A DNA stretch of 64,000 nt from Abelmoschus esculentus (lineage: Eukaryota; Streptophyta; Magnoliopsida; Malvales; Malvaceae): assembly GCA_035048815.1 (NCBI GenBank), contig JAUCBN010000006.1, positions 15,577,001 to 15,641,000 of the forward strand. The letters are read 5' to 3'. Both the position numbers and the translations under genes were made by a program. The notes beneath the pieces were generated by a model. It did not search any database and was not told the origin of the DNA. It worked only from the letters and a program-made list of their open reading frames with translations. Below are positions 47,691 through 57,611 of the stretch, piece after piece; the first letter of the stretch is position 1; every line of letters starts with the position of its first letter.

Positions 47691-47782
47691 CAAGACATAG
47701 ACCGAGAGTAACCATCACCACTAGATAGGCCATGGAAGCGCATCAAGATGGTCATCCACAAAACGAGACCCGCTGAAAATTA
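47691..47782 (+). pseudogene. G accessory gene, last part
   Basis: Short remainder after the F insertion with PWKRIKMVIHKTRPAEN and TAA near 47782, parallel to the basic C-terminus in J (8630-8669). The following sequence AGTATCTTTTCTTTTTC matches J's AGCATCTTTTCTTTTTC, which fixes the end of the gene. Confidence 0.55.
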
Positions 47783-47830
47783 AGTATCTTTTCTTTTTCT
47801 TTTCTTTTTCATATAGCTTCATTTTTTTAC

Positions 47831-47867
47831 AACATTGCGGACAATGCTAACCTTAAGTTTGGGTGTA
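47831..47867 (+). promoter_or_regulatory. G internal hairpin plus AAGTTTGGGTG module
   Basis: CATTG(CGGA)CAATG followed by CTTAAGTTTGGGTGTAGC, just after the accessory gene and about 0.82 kb upstream of the terminal module. Confidence 0.55.
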
Positions 47868-48661
47868 GCAAAGTCTTCGCCTTAGCATTTTCATTTCATT
47901 CTGCATACATATGAATTTGCTATAGTATTAGATTCAATTCAAGATAGCTTTTAAGTTAGAATAGATGATATCCGATGATGAGAATTTTGATGCTTTTAAA
48001 TTGAATTAGTGAATATATTGAGAATGAATTGAACTAAATTAGGACTTGATGCTTTGGAATTTTATTTGACGCGATTGTATGTTTTTTATGCTTGAGTGGT
48101 AGGAACTTTTTAGAAAACTTAGAATCTATGCCTTAGTTAGTTTGGAAAGAAAGAAAAAATCCTTTTTGCTAGAGTATATAAATAAAACTTAAAAAAAGAG
48201 ATCAATAAATGCTTCAGCATAAAACTGTAGAAGGACGCTCCTCTAAGCAAAAGGTAGCTTATGAACTTAAATAATGCTACAGCATATGAGCGAATGAAAG
48301 TTGTCACGGGATGACTCTACCTACTGGCTCGGGGATAAGATTTTTTCCCCATACTCATCTAAAGTTAAGGATGGTAGGTGTGATGAGCTGACACCCTACG
48401 AAGCAGTTTAAGAAAAACTAAGCAAGGGAGTAGAATTTTAGGAACTAGGGTATAGTGAATAAGGAAAACTAGAATTTTTCTAACACTTAAGCATAGGTTA
48501 GATACAATCCAGCACACACAAGCAAAGTATCTTGTCTTAGTTCAAGTTCTTGAAATTCTCAATATCATATAGATTGTTATAGCATTTATATTCTGAGGAT
48601 TGATGTTTTGCTTGAACTGCTGTCAAAGATTGAAAGTAATGTCATAGCATCTTTATATGTC
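47868..48661 (+). other. G 3' non-coding region
   Basis: No gene; collinear with J 8761-9540. Confidence 0.6.
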
Positions 48662-48697
48662 ATTGCTTGAGGACAAGCAATATCTTAAGTTTGGGGG
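48662..48697 (+). other. G terminal hairpin and polypurine tract
   Basis: ATTGCTT(GAGGAC)AAGCAAT, a perfect 7-bp stem, then AAGTTTGGGGG abutting the LTR start TGTTTTAACG at 48698. Confidence 0.8.
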
Positions 48698-49252
48698 TGT
48701 TTTAACGCTCTAAAAAGCTTATATTTTCTACCTTTTTACTTAAGGTTTTGTTTGGTCTCAAGTTCATTTGCATTGCATTTCATTGCATTTAGCTGCATTT
48801 CATTTGCATTTTCATTTAGTTTAGGTTTCTATTTTATTTTATTTTATTTTATTTTATTTTTAAAAGATACTGCTTTGAAGGGTATTTTGTTGGTGATTCT
48901 GTGTAGATGCTGGAGCAAAGTTGAAAGAACGGAAGAGATGTTGTAGCATATTTCTCAAGTTTTGGATCGGACTTCAAGGATGCTACAACAATGTGGGCAG
49001 ACAAAACAGAACGGAAAAAAGGACACATATAGCCCATTATCTTCACGTGTTTTCCAGGCCAACTGTACCCCTTCTGCAAATTTTGTAGACGTCGCACTAC
49101 CCCTACATCTTACCATAATTTTCTGCAGACGTTGCACCACCTCTGCAGAACTACAACAGTCACCTGCAGACCCTATATTCCTGCCATCTACTGCAACAAA
49201 TGTCAGGGATATTCCCTTGGCACCTTTAGGGCAACAAACCCTAGAAGCCTCC

Positions 49253-49260
49253 TATAAATA
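49253..49260 (+). promoter_or_regulatory. G 3' LTR TATA box
   Basis: TATAAATA in GAAGCCTCCTATAAATACAA; E inserted about 60 bp downstream. Confidence 0.55.
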
Positions 49261-49318
49261 CAAGGCCAAGCCTCCTTCAACAAAGAAGTTGGATGCGCAG
49301 CAAGGGAAAGAAAAATCA

Positions 49319-49323
49319 GTACC
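49319..49323. other. Target site duplication of E (left copy, one mismatch)
   Basis: GTACC here versus GTAGC at 57607-57611. The uninterrupted G 5' LTR reads AAAAATCAGTAGCTAAAG at 17279-17296, so GTAGC is the original target. Confidence 0.85.
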
Positions 49324-50562
49324 TGATGAGTGCCTAAAACGCAGTTATTTACTAAGCTTCTCATGGTACTTTATGCATCTATTATACACCAACTTGAAGC
49401 GAATTATGAACTCTTTACGCAAATATTCGATATTCTGTTATCATTACTTACAGAGTCAATATTTATAGAGAATGCAAATATTATTACATATTTTGTACAT
49501 GCAGGAATATCCAAGGGAGAAGCGGCAGTGAAGCAGTGTTAAGGAAGAGGCAGAAGACATACCGCGGCAGATCTAGTGTGGCAGCACCAACAATGGAGGC
49601 GCAATGAAAGATAAAAATATAGAGAATATTCTGGAAGGTACAGCGCATTAATTGGACCAGTCTAGCGCACTAAAAGCCCAAGTAAGAGACCAAGCAGGAA
49701 AACCCTTCTAGAAGGCGTCAAACTTGGAAACCCTTCCTCCCTAAGAATTGTATTTAACGATAATATGTTCTAAACTTCTTAGGGAAAGGTGAAGGTTGTC
49801 GATATTAGTGAGAGGAGATTAATTCTTGTATCTTCGTTCTTATGCAATAATAATATCAAAGTTTGCTTATCCTATTGCCATTCTTTGTTCTTGTATTCAA
49901 GCTCGAGAGGGAAGTTTGCAAGTAATCTATTTATCTAGCATCGAGAGGTGAAGATTCACGAAAGTGATAAGTACGGTTTTGTAGACACTAACTCGGCCTA
50001 GACTCTTTGGAAGCCCAGGAGATAGGTTAAGAGTTTTAGCAGCTAAAACAAGTGTTGGATTGGTTGGTGGTTATCGTTGATTTACGCAGAGAGGTATCGT
50101 CAAGGACTGGTCATCAACAGCACTCTTACTCAGAGATGAGCTGAGTCACTTACGGACACTTTGTTGAACTTTGATGCTTCTTCCCAAGAGTAAGAGATTG
50201 CCGCAGCAGAGTAATACCAATGTTGCCGAGGCGGTATCTGCCGTACTGTCGAAGCAGTGTTGTGTGATTTCATTGGACAAGAAGAATATCAATTGAATCC
50301 ACTAATTGACGCAACTGGATCCTACCCGTTTTCTCTATAATCGTTCTCACATTTTTTTATTTTATGTTTTGTTATTTAATTATTTAGTTAGTTAAACAAA
50401 TCAACTTATTTGTGTCTTTACTTTCTTTTCAGGAGCACGGGAACAAGTGGAAACATATTAAGTATACCAATCCTTGTGGAGACGATACACGATATACTTT
50501 TAATTTTATTACTTGACGACGTGTATACTTGCACTCAAATTGCGCTTATACCACACGCATCA
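49324..50562 (+). repeat. E 5' LTR with 130-bp promoter deletion
   Basis: 1239 bp, TGATGAGTGCCTAAAACGC..CCACACGCATCA. Compared with the 3' LTR it lacks the 130 bp corresponding to 56646-56775; the junction at 49730/49731 shows GAAA microhomology. The lost part contains the TATA box. Confidence 0.9.
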
Positions 50563-50568
50563 AGTTTT

Positions 50569-50588
50569 TGGCGCTGTTGCCGGGGATT
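50569..50588 (+). other. E primer binding site (tRNA-Asp)
   Basis: TGGCGCTGTTGCCGGGGATT, tRNA-Asp complement with one C to T change. Confidence 0.87.
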
Positions 50589-50727
50589 GACAACTAAATT
50601 TTGTTTTCTTTAATTTCCTTACTCTTTAACTATTCTTTATCTAACTCTAATTTTAACTATTTATTCAACTTTAATTTTATTTATTTATTTTATTTTTATT
50701 AACTTTTATTTATTTGGTTTATGACTA

Positions 50728-53279
50728 GGGCAAACCCGAGTGGACCATTATACTAGTTGGATGCTGAGATTGAACGCACAAGACATCATCTGAGGCGCAA
50801 TTTATTCCAAGTCATGGATGATCCACCAAGAGGAAAAATTTCACCTGTTGATCATAATGTACTGCCACCAGCAATGCTACAGCAGCTAATGCCGCAACCA
50901 TTTCCGAGGCAGCCCACTGTTAGAGACTATCTGGGGGAAGATTTAAACGGATTTAACCCTGGCGTAGTCACCCCAGAAATGAAGCAACTCACTTTGAGCT
51001 CAATCCAGTGATGTTCAACATGTTGAACACAATTGGACAGTTTAGTGGGTCTGCTACTGAAGATGCAAGACAACATCTCAAATTTTTCATGGAAGTGTGC
51101 AACTCTTTAAAGATTCAAGGAGTCCATGAAGATATTTTACAATTAAAATTGTTCCCCTATTCACTGAGGGATAGGGCAAAGACTTGGTTGAATGGTATCC
51201 CAGCAGGATCCATAGGATCTTGGGAGGAACTCTACCGAGAATTCATTACGGGGTTTAACCCGATAAATCTCTATGACCGCATTCGTAATGAAATCAAATC
51301 ATTCTGGCAAGATGAAGATGAACCGATGTATAAGGCATGAGAACGTTACAGAGAACTATTAAACAAATGCCCACTACATGGTTTTCCCTTGTAGACGCAA
51401 ATTTCCATGTTTTACAATGCAACTAATGCCTCCACAAGGATGATGCTAGACGCTTCCGCAAATGGGACACTTTTGGATAGAGCACCCGTGGAGGCCATTG
51501 AAATTCTAAACAAACTCATAAGGAACGATTTCCAATTTCCTACATCAAGGCGAGGAGGAATGAGACGTCATGCCACAGCTCATGAATTAGATACATCAAG
51601 TCCGGGGCAGCACAATTGGCTTCTCTGACCAAGATGGTTCAGAATATGCAAGCCCAAAGAAACATACATGAGGTTAAGGCAGTTAACTCATCAGATTACA
51701 TACCAGATGAGGACACCAGCCTATATGCAGGAAATTATAATAGAAACAATCCAATGATGTCCAACAATTATAACTCATCTTGGAAAAGGCATCCGAACTT
51801 CTCATGGAGTAACCCTAACAATGCCTTGAATCCAACTATTCAAGCCCCTGGATTCCAGCATCAAAGCCAGAACCTACCGCAGCAGAACACTCAGCAGCCC
51901 ATACCACAGCAGCAGGTACAACAACAGTCTCTGAATACATTGGCAGAATCTCTCACGGCTTTTATCTCAAAGACTGATGCTTCTATGATGGAGAATAGGC
52001 GCTTCATGAAGCGTACTGATGACTTCATGAACCAAACTGAGATGAGACTGCAGAACCAAGAGGCTGCGATAAAATCTCTAGAAACTCAAGTTGGTCAATT
52101 TGCCCAATATCAAAACACTCGACCACCAGGGGGTTTCCCTAGCAATACTGATGTTGCTAAGGTGTTAGGCCACGAGCAATGCAAAGTAATCACAGCCAGA
52201 AGTGGCCTACAACTGAAAGATAAATAAGGGACCTTAACCGATAGAGTCCAACCAGAAAAGCAACATCATGAGGACTCAGAGGCTGAGTAGGATCTTTCAA
52301 AAGCTCTGCCACGACAACAGAACCAACAATATCAGAACCTTCTGCCGAGGTAGCTGCAAATAAGTTCACCCCAGGTATTAAAATCAATATCCAAGGAAAC
52401 CTGAAGGATATCAGACCACCACCTCCTTTCCCACAGAGGCTAAAGAAGCAGAAACAGGACCACCAATTTTAGAAATTCCTAGACATATTGAAGCAAGTCC
52501 ATATCAACTTGCCATTAGTTGAGGCTATTGAACAAATGCCCAACTATGCCAAATTCTTAAAGGACATAGTATCCAAACGATGAAGGCTAGAGGAATTTGA
52601 AACGGTGGCAGCCACTGAAGGTTGCATGGCCATGTTGTATAATCGCATGCCACCAAAGCTAAAGGATCCTGGATGCTTCACAATACCCTGTGCGATTGGA
52701 GATGGTTATAAAGGAAAGGCCCTATGCGACTTGGGAGTAAGCATCAACTTTATGCCCAAATTAGTTTTTTAGAAACTTGGAATAGTACGGGAAAAACTAA
52801 CAACAGTACTGCTCTAACTTGCGGATCGGTCCTATGTGCATCCTGAAGGCAAAATTGAGGATATTCTAGTGAAGGTTGACAAGTTCATATTTCCTGCCGA
52901 CTTTCTTGTCCTTGACTGTGAAGCCGACGATAATTCACCAATCATATTGGGTCGACCTTTACTTGCTACTGGACGCACCATCATTGATATGGAAAATGGC
53001 GAGCTCACAATACAAATAAACGATCAACAAGTCAAGTTGAACGCCTTCCACAAACTTCCAAATTCAGACGCTTCAGCAAAATGTAAGACTCTCCATACAC
53101 CAAATCAGGGTACTAAAACATCCTGCCTGGGCAGCACACTCGGAAGACTATTCGGAAAACGAATAAAACCCAAAGGAGAAGCTGAATATACTAAAGGGAC
53201 TGGCCAACTCATGAAGAAAGATACGGGCCAAAAAGATATAATGAAAGTGGGAGATGATACATATGCACTCCATAAGTAA
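50728..53279 (+). pseudogene. gag-pro: E gag-protease
   Basis: Start MTRANPSGPLY then TAG. Gag core readable: VRDYLGEDLNGFNPGVVTPE near 50920, MLNTIGQFSGSATEDARQHL near 51020, LKLFPYSLRDRAKTWLNGIP near 51150, RMMLDASANGTLLDRAPVEA near 51440, then a Gln-rich segment (QQQVQQQS) near 51910. No zinc knuckle between EVKAVNSSDYI and YAGNYNRN. Protease: CDLGVSINFMP near 52728 (Ala to Val in the active-site motif) and IILGRPLLATGRTIIDMENG near 52945. Breaks: frameshift near 50980, TGA at 51338, TAG in PL*TQ near 51392 (Trp expected), a frameshift near 51600, several stops 52225-52600 and TAG near 52770. It ends with TAA at 53277. Confidence 0.87.
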
Positions 53280-53812
53280 CCTAATCTCTTCCTTTCAATT
53301 TTAATTATTATATTAGGATTAGTTTATATATTACTATTTTCAGTATTTTGTTATTTTTAGAATTTTATGTTACTATGTTTTCTTTTCAGTATTCTTATAT
53401 TTTATTATCAATATTTTTTTATTATTAGAATAAATAAAGCTATGAATGCAGGAAAAATTATGCCACAACAGAAAGTCTGCTGCCGCGACAATGCACTGAT
53501 TCAAAGTCATAGAATTCCTAATGGGTAGAAATAGTGTAACGACTCTCTGTCGAGAAACTCGTCGCGGCAGTAACTGTGTATCAAGGCAGTAAATGCCTAA
53601 CGGTTACTTTTTAACAGTCATATTTTTATAGCCTATATAAGCAAACTCATTGTTGTGCATGATTTACTTTTACACTCTTGTTATTTTTACTTTCTTGAAT
53701 AATCTTGCTCCCACTATCTTTCAAATCTCATAAATACTCTCTATATTCTTACCTACAGTTTTTCACTTTACAGCCTATTTTCAAGAACATCTCATCAACA
53801 TTCGAATCCTCC
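53280..53812 (+). other. E spacer between protease and accessory gene
   Basis: No gene. Contains CG-rich blocks (GCTGCCGCGACAATGC, CGTCGCGGCAGTAACTG near 53480-53580) and a C/T-rich leader to the ATG. Confidence 0.55.
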
Positions 53813-55349
53813 ATGGCAGTATATAAACGCTTTGCCAATAGAAACGTAGCAGAACGATTCCAAAGGTCTTTCGTTGCATGACAGTTATGAGAGGAATAAG
53901 GATTCCAGCACATCATTGAAGGAAACTACGGCATCGACCAATTCTTGTCTGAGAGAATCGAAGACCAGGATTGGGAAAAATTTTGCCTCCAACCTCCCAT
54001 AGCAAATGCCACAATTTTAAGGGAATTCTATGCACATTGTAAGAACCAGGACACGTTGTTCGTCTACTGTCAGGGCAAGCTAGTAAAGCTAGATGCTGAG
54101 GCAATCAACGATTACTACGGATTATCTCCATATACGATGAACATGGTGAATTTGTAGCCAATATCGAGGAATACGAGGCTATCAAGGACGAACTTTGCTA
54201 CGAAAACACTCTATAGGAAACCGGTGCCCATAGGGGTTTTGTAACAAGGCTCAGCCTTAAACCCGAAGCCAAGCTTTGGTGCATATTTTTCAAGCGACGC
54301 CTCATGCCCACCTCCCACAATAGCACAGTTGATAGAAAAAGATTGTTGCTCATTCATTCAATCATTAACAAAAGGACCATCAATGTTAGAGAGATCATTC
54401 TTCAAGAAATCTATGATTGCGGTAAGAAAGAATGAGATCCATTATATTTCCCTATTTTACTCTCTGTCCTATGCATTGTTGCAGGTGTCCCTATAGAAGT
54501 AACCGATGAATACACAACACAAAGGCAAGGCTAGACAAAAGAATTCTGCCACAGAGTGATGCAGATCACCCAAGAAGACCCAGTGCAAGAAACACCTCAA
54601 CAATTCATTGTCGACTTTACTGCCGGAGGGCAGTATACAGAAGAAGCACCTGACAATGCTCAAGCCTCTACCGCAGCAGATCCATATCAGGAGATTTTAC
54701 AGAGGATGTCATACATAGACCTGCGCCAGCAACGATATATGGAATATCAGAGAGATTTCAACAACACTCTTGTCAACATACTGATCTAGAATTTTCCTAC
54801 CCATGGAATGCAATTTCCAGAATTCCCTCCCAACATTTTTGTCATTGCCGCACCGTACACAGAGACAACACCTGCTCCAGGGCCTATACTATTCTTTACC
54901 GCTAGGCCACAACAACAGTTTCACGCGGCAGGCCCATCCAGACCTGCGGGCACAGCCTCCACATCATCCAGTAGTAGGCGGCCATCAAAAAGGAGAGTCA
55001 TCTTCAACTATCCACCACAGAATCCTATCCCAATAGGCAGTTTTTCTGAAGATAGTCTCTCTAGACAGATTAATGAGTATATCCATGAGAGCTCATCGTA
55101 TACCCAAGAGAGAATACCAACTGCCGAGGCAGAGGGAGAAACAGAGGTGATGCATACAGACGAAGAAGAAGACGGAGATGAAGTTACGGCCCCACTGCAG
55201 AAACAAACACCCACCAGAGTATAGCCACCCCGACAGGTAAAACACAGCAATCACCAGGATAAGGATCCAGACAGAAAGTATCAGCAGGAATACCTAGGAG
55301 GGCAGCTATTTCCAGTAGCTCTTCTGAATCACAATCAGAATCTCTCTAA
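53813..55349 (+). pseudogene. E accessory gene (putative plant transposon protein domain)
   Basis: ATG at 53813 gives MAVYKRFANRNVAERFQ. Domain blocks: QDWEKFCLQPPIANATILRE near 53965, LFVYCQGKLVKLDAEAINDY near 54055, then after a frame break ELCYENTL, LKPEAKLWCIFFKRRLMPTS near 54255, RLLLIHSIINKRTINVREII near 54340 and a CGKK..PLYFP block near 54420. A 77-codon block (54556-54789) is open, and the tail 54808-55224 is open with SSSRRPSKRRVIFNYPPQNP and an acidic stretch EEDGDEVTA; the gene ends SESQSESL-TAA at 55347-55349. Stops near 53879 and 54155 and frameshifts break it. No signal peptide or transmembrane segment is visible. Basic and acidic tail suggests a nuclear or nucleic-acid-binding role, which is inference only. 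Confidence 0.68.
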
Positions 55350-55397
55350 TCCCTACTATTTTACTATCCTTGTTTTCTTTTATATGTTGTATATTTT

Positions 55398-55437
55398 GAG
55401 CATTAAGGATAATGCTCGGTTTGAGTTTGGAGGAGAT
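55398..55437 (+). promoter_or_regulatory. E internal hairpin plus GAGTTTGGAGGAG module
   Basis: GAGCATT(AAGGAT)AATGCTC, a perfect 7-bp stem, then GAGTTTGGAGGAGATTG, 49 bp after the accessory gene. Confidence 0.58.
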
Positions 55438-56198
55438 TGTAGGTGCAGAAGCACTACCGAGGTTATCCACTACCGCGACATTACCATAAAGGGAGTAAAT
55501 TTTTCTGAATTTTTTTTAATATTCTCTTTTCTTAAATTTATGTTTGTAATCTTGCGCTGCCCTATGTCAGCTTTGCTTTAGTTTACTCTTTTAAGGCTAT
55601 AGAAATCTTTCTCCTTACTATGGCCAAGTTCTGTTTTGAAGGGATAACCATAGGATACTCATGGAATAAAACTTAGAAGCTTGCTTTAGGGTTAGAAAGA
55701 AAATAAACACTTTTTGGACTTGTTTGATTTAGGAGTTCTTTTAATAAACTTAGGTGATAAAGACTTAGAACTTTTTGGAAAAATAACTAGAGGTGCCTAT
55801 CATCGGCTCTAGTTTTTCTCTCCTTCATGCTAGAGGTGCCCGAAACTGGCTCTAGTATGCTAAATAGGTGGTTAATAAGAAAAAAATAAATAAGAAAAAG
55901 AAGGAAATAGAAAATGCATATCTTGAGGTGCCCAAAATTGGCTCAAGACTTGTTGTTTTAAGGAGACAGTTTTAGTCTAAGATTCTACTTGTCTTGAACT
56001 TAGAGTTTATCTAAGAAAGCCTTGAATCAGCCTTGTCCATAAAACACACACACTCACCTAGCCTTATAGCTTGTTTCTGAGTAAAAGTCCTTGGGTAAAC
56101 TAATGGCTAAAACAGAGAGATAGATATGACCATGGTGGGGAGAATAGATGGAAGAGTAAGACCAAAGGGGAGTAAGGTTCAGCAATTTGATGTTTTGC
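55438..56198 (+). other. E 3' non-coding region
   Basis: No gene; collinear with F 45499-46254, including repeated GAGGTGCC(C/T)A motifs. Confidence 0.6.
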
Positions 56199-56238
56199 AT
56201 TGCTTAAGGACAAGTAATAGTTCAAGTTTGGGGGTATT
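56199..56238 (+). other. E terminal hairpin and polypurine tract
   Basis: ATTGCTT(AAGGAC)AAGTAAT then CAAGTTTGGGGGTATT next to the 3' LTR. Confidence 0.78.
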
Positions 56239-57606
56239 TGATGAGTGCCTAAAAGGCAGTTATTTACTACACTCCTCATGATGCTTTATGCATCTATTAT
56301 ACACCAACTTAAACCGAATTATGAACTCTTTGCGCAAATATTGGATATTCTATTATCATCACTTACAGAGTCAATATTTATAGAGAATGCAAATATTATT
56401 ACATATTTTGTACATGCAGGAATATCCAAGGGAGAAGCGGCAGTAAAGCAGTGTTGTGAACGAGGCAGAAGACATGTCGCGGCAGATCCAGTGTGGCAGC
56501 ACCAACAATGGAGGCGCAATGAAAGATAAAAATATAGAGAATATTCTAGAAGGTACAGCGCATCAATTGGACCAGTCTAGCGCACTAAAAGCCCAAGTAA
56601 GAGACCAAGCGGGAAAACCCTTCTAGAAGGCGTCAAACTTGGAAATATCAGATTCCTTGAAGAAGACTTGTTCCCTACTCCAAGTTGAAGTCTATTTAGG
56701 AAAGGTTTGCCCTAGGTTAAGACTATATATACCCTAGCCGGCCACATTGTTAAGGAGAGCCGATTTTTAGAGAAACCCTTCCTCCCTAAGAATTGTATTT
56801 AACGATAATATGTTCTAAAATTTTTAGGGAAAGGTGAAGTTTGTCGATATTAGTGAGAGGAGATTGATTCTTGTATCTTCGTTCTTATGCAATAATAATA
56901 TCAAAGTTTGCTTATCCTATTGCCATTCTTTGTTCTTGTATTCAAGCTCGAGAGGGAAGTTTGCAAGTAATCTATTTATCTAGCATCGAGAGGTGGAGAT
57001 TCACGAAAGGGATAAGTACGGTTTTGTAGACACTAACTCGGCCTAGACTCTTTGGAAGCCTAGGAGATAGGTTAAGAGTTTCAGCAGCTAAAACAAGTGT
57101 TGGATTGGTTGGTGGTTATCGTTGATTTACGCAGAGAGGTATCGTCAAGGACTGGTCATCAACAGCACTCTTACTCAGAGATGAGCTGAGTCACTTACGG
57201 ACACTTTGTTGAACTTTGATGCTTCTGCCCAAGAGCAAGAGATTGTCGCGGCAGAGGAACACCAATGTTGTCGAGGCGGTATCTGCCGTACTGTCAAAGC
57301 ATTGTTGTGTGATTGCATTAGACAAGAAGAAGATCAATTGAATCCACTAATTGACACAACTGGATCCTATTCGTTTTTTATATAATCATTCTCACCCTTT
57401 TTATTTTATGTTTTGTTATTTAATTAGTTAGTTAGTTAAACAAATCAACTTATTTGTGTCTTTACTTTCTTTTCAGGAGCAAGGGAACAAGAGGAAACAT
57501 ATTAAGTATACCAATCCCTGTGGAGACGATACACGATATACTTATCATTTTATTACTTGACGACGTGTACATTTGCACTCAAATTGCGCTTATACCACAC
57601 ACATCA
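56239..57606 (+). repeat. E 3' LTR
   Basis: 1368 bp, TGATGAGTGCCTAAAAGGC..CCACACACATCA. It retains the promoter block missing from the 5' LTR, with TATATATA at 56724-56731. Confidence 0.92.
56724..56731 (+). promoter_or_regulatory. E 3' LTR TATA box
   Basis: TATATATA in TTAAGACTATATATACCCTA; absent from the 5' LTR. Confidence 0.6.
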
Positions 57607-57611
57607 GTAGC

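Larger units (their letters stand above)
48698..49323 (+). repeat. G 3' LTR, left portion
   Basis: Starts TGTTTTAACGCTCTAAAAAG. TATA at 49253-49260. Contains repeated CATTTCATTGCATT-type units near 48775-48820. Interrupted by E; resumes at 57612. Confidence 0.88.
49324..57606 (+). mobile_element. Element E: pol-less Athila-like retrotransposon with gag-protease and accessory gene
   Basis: 8283 bp inside the 3' LTR of G. Order: 5' LTR, tRNA-Asp primer site, gag-protease (50728-53279), accessory gene (53813-55349), internal and terminal hairpin/purine modules, 3' LTR. No pol motifs are readable. The 5' LTR has lost 130 bp including the TATA box. Same organisation as F but from a distinct LTR subfamily. 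Confidence 0.9.

Noticed and set aside
50569..50588. tRNA-Asp-like sequence (also 3012, 18408, 40739)
   Set aside because: Only the complement of the tRNA 3' end next to LTRs; primer binding sites, not tRNA genes.
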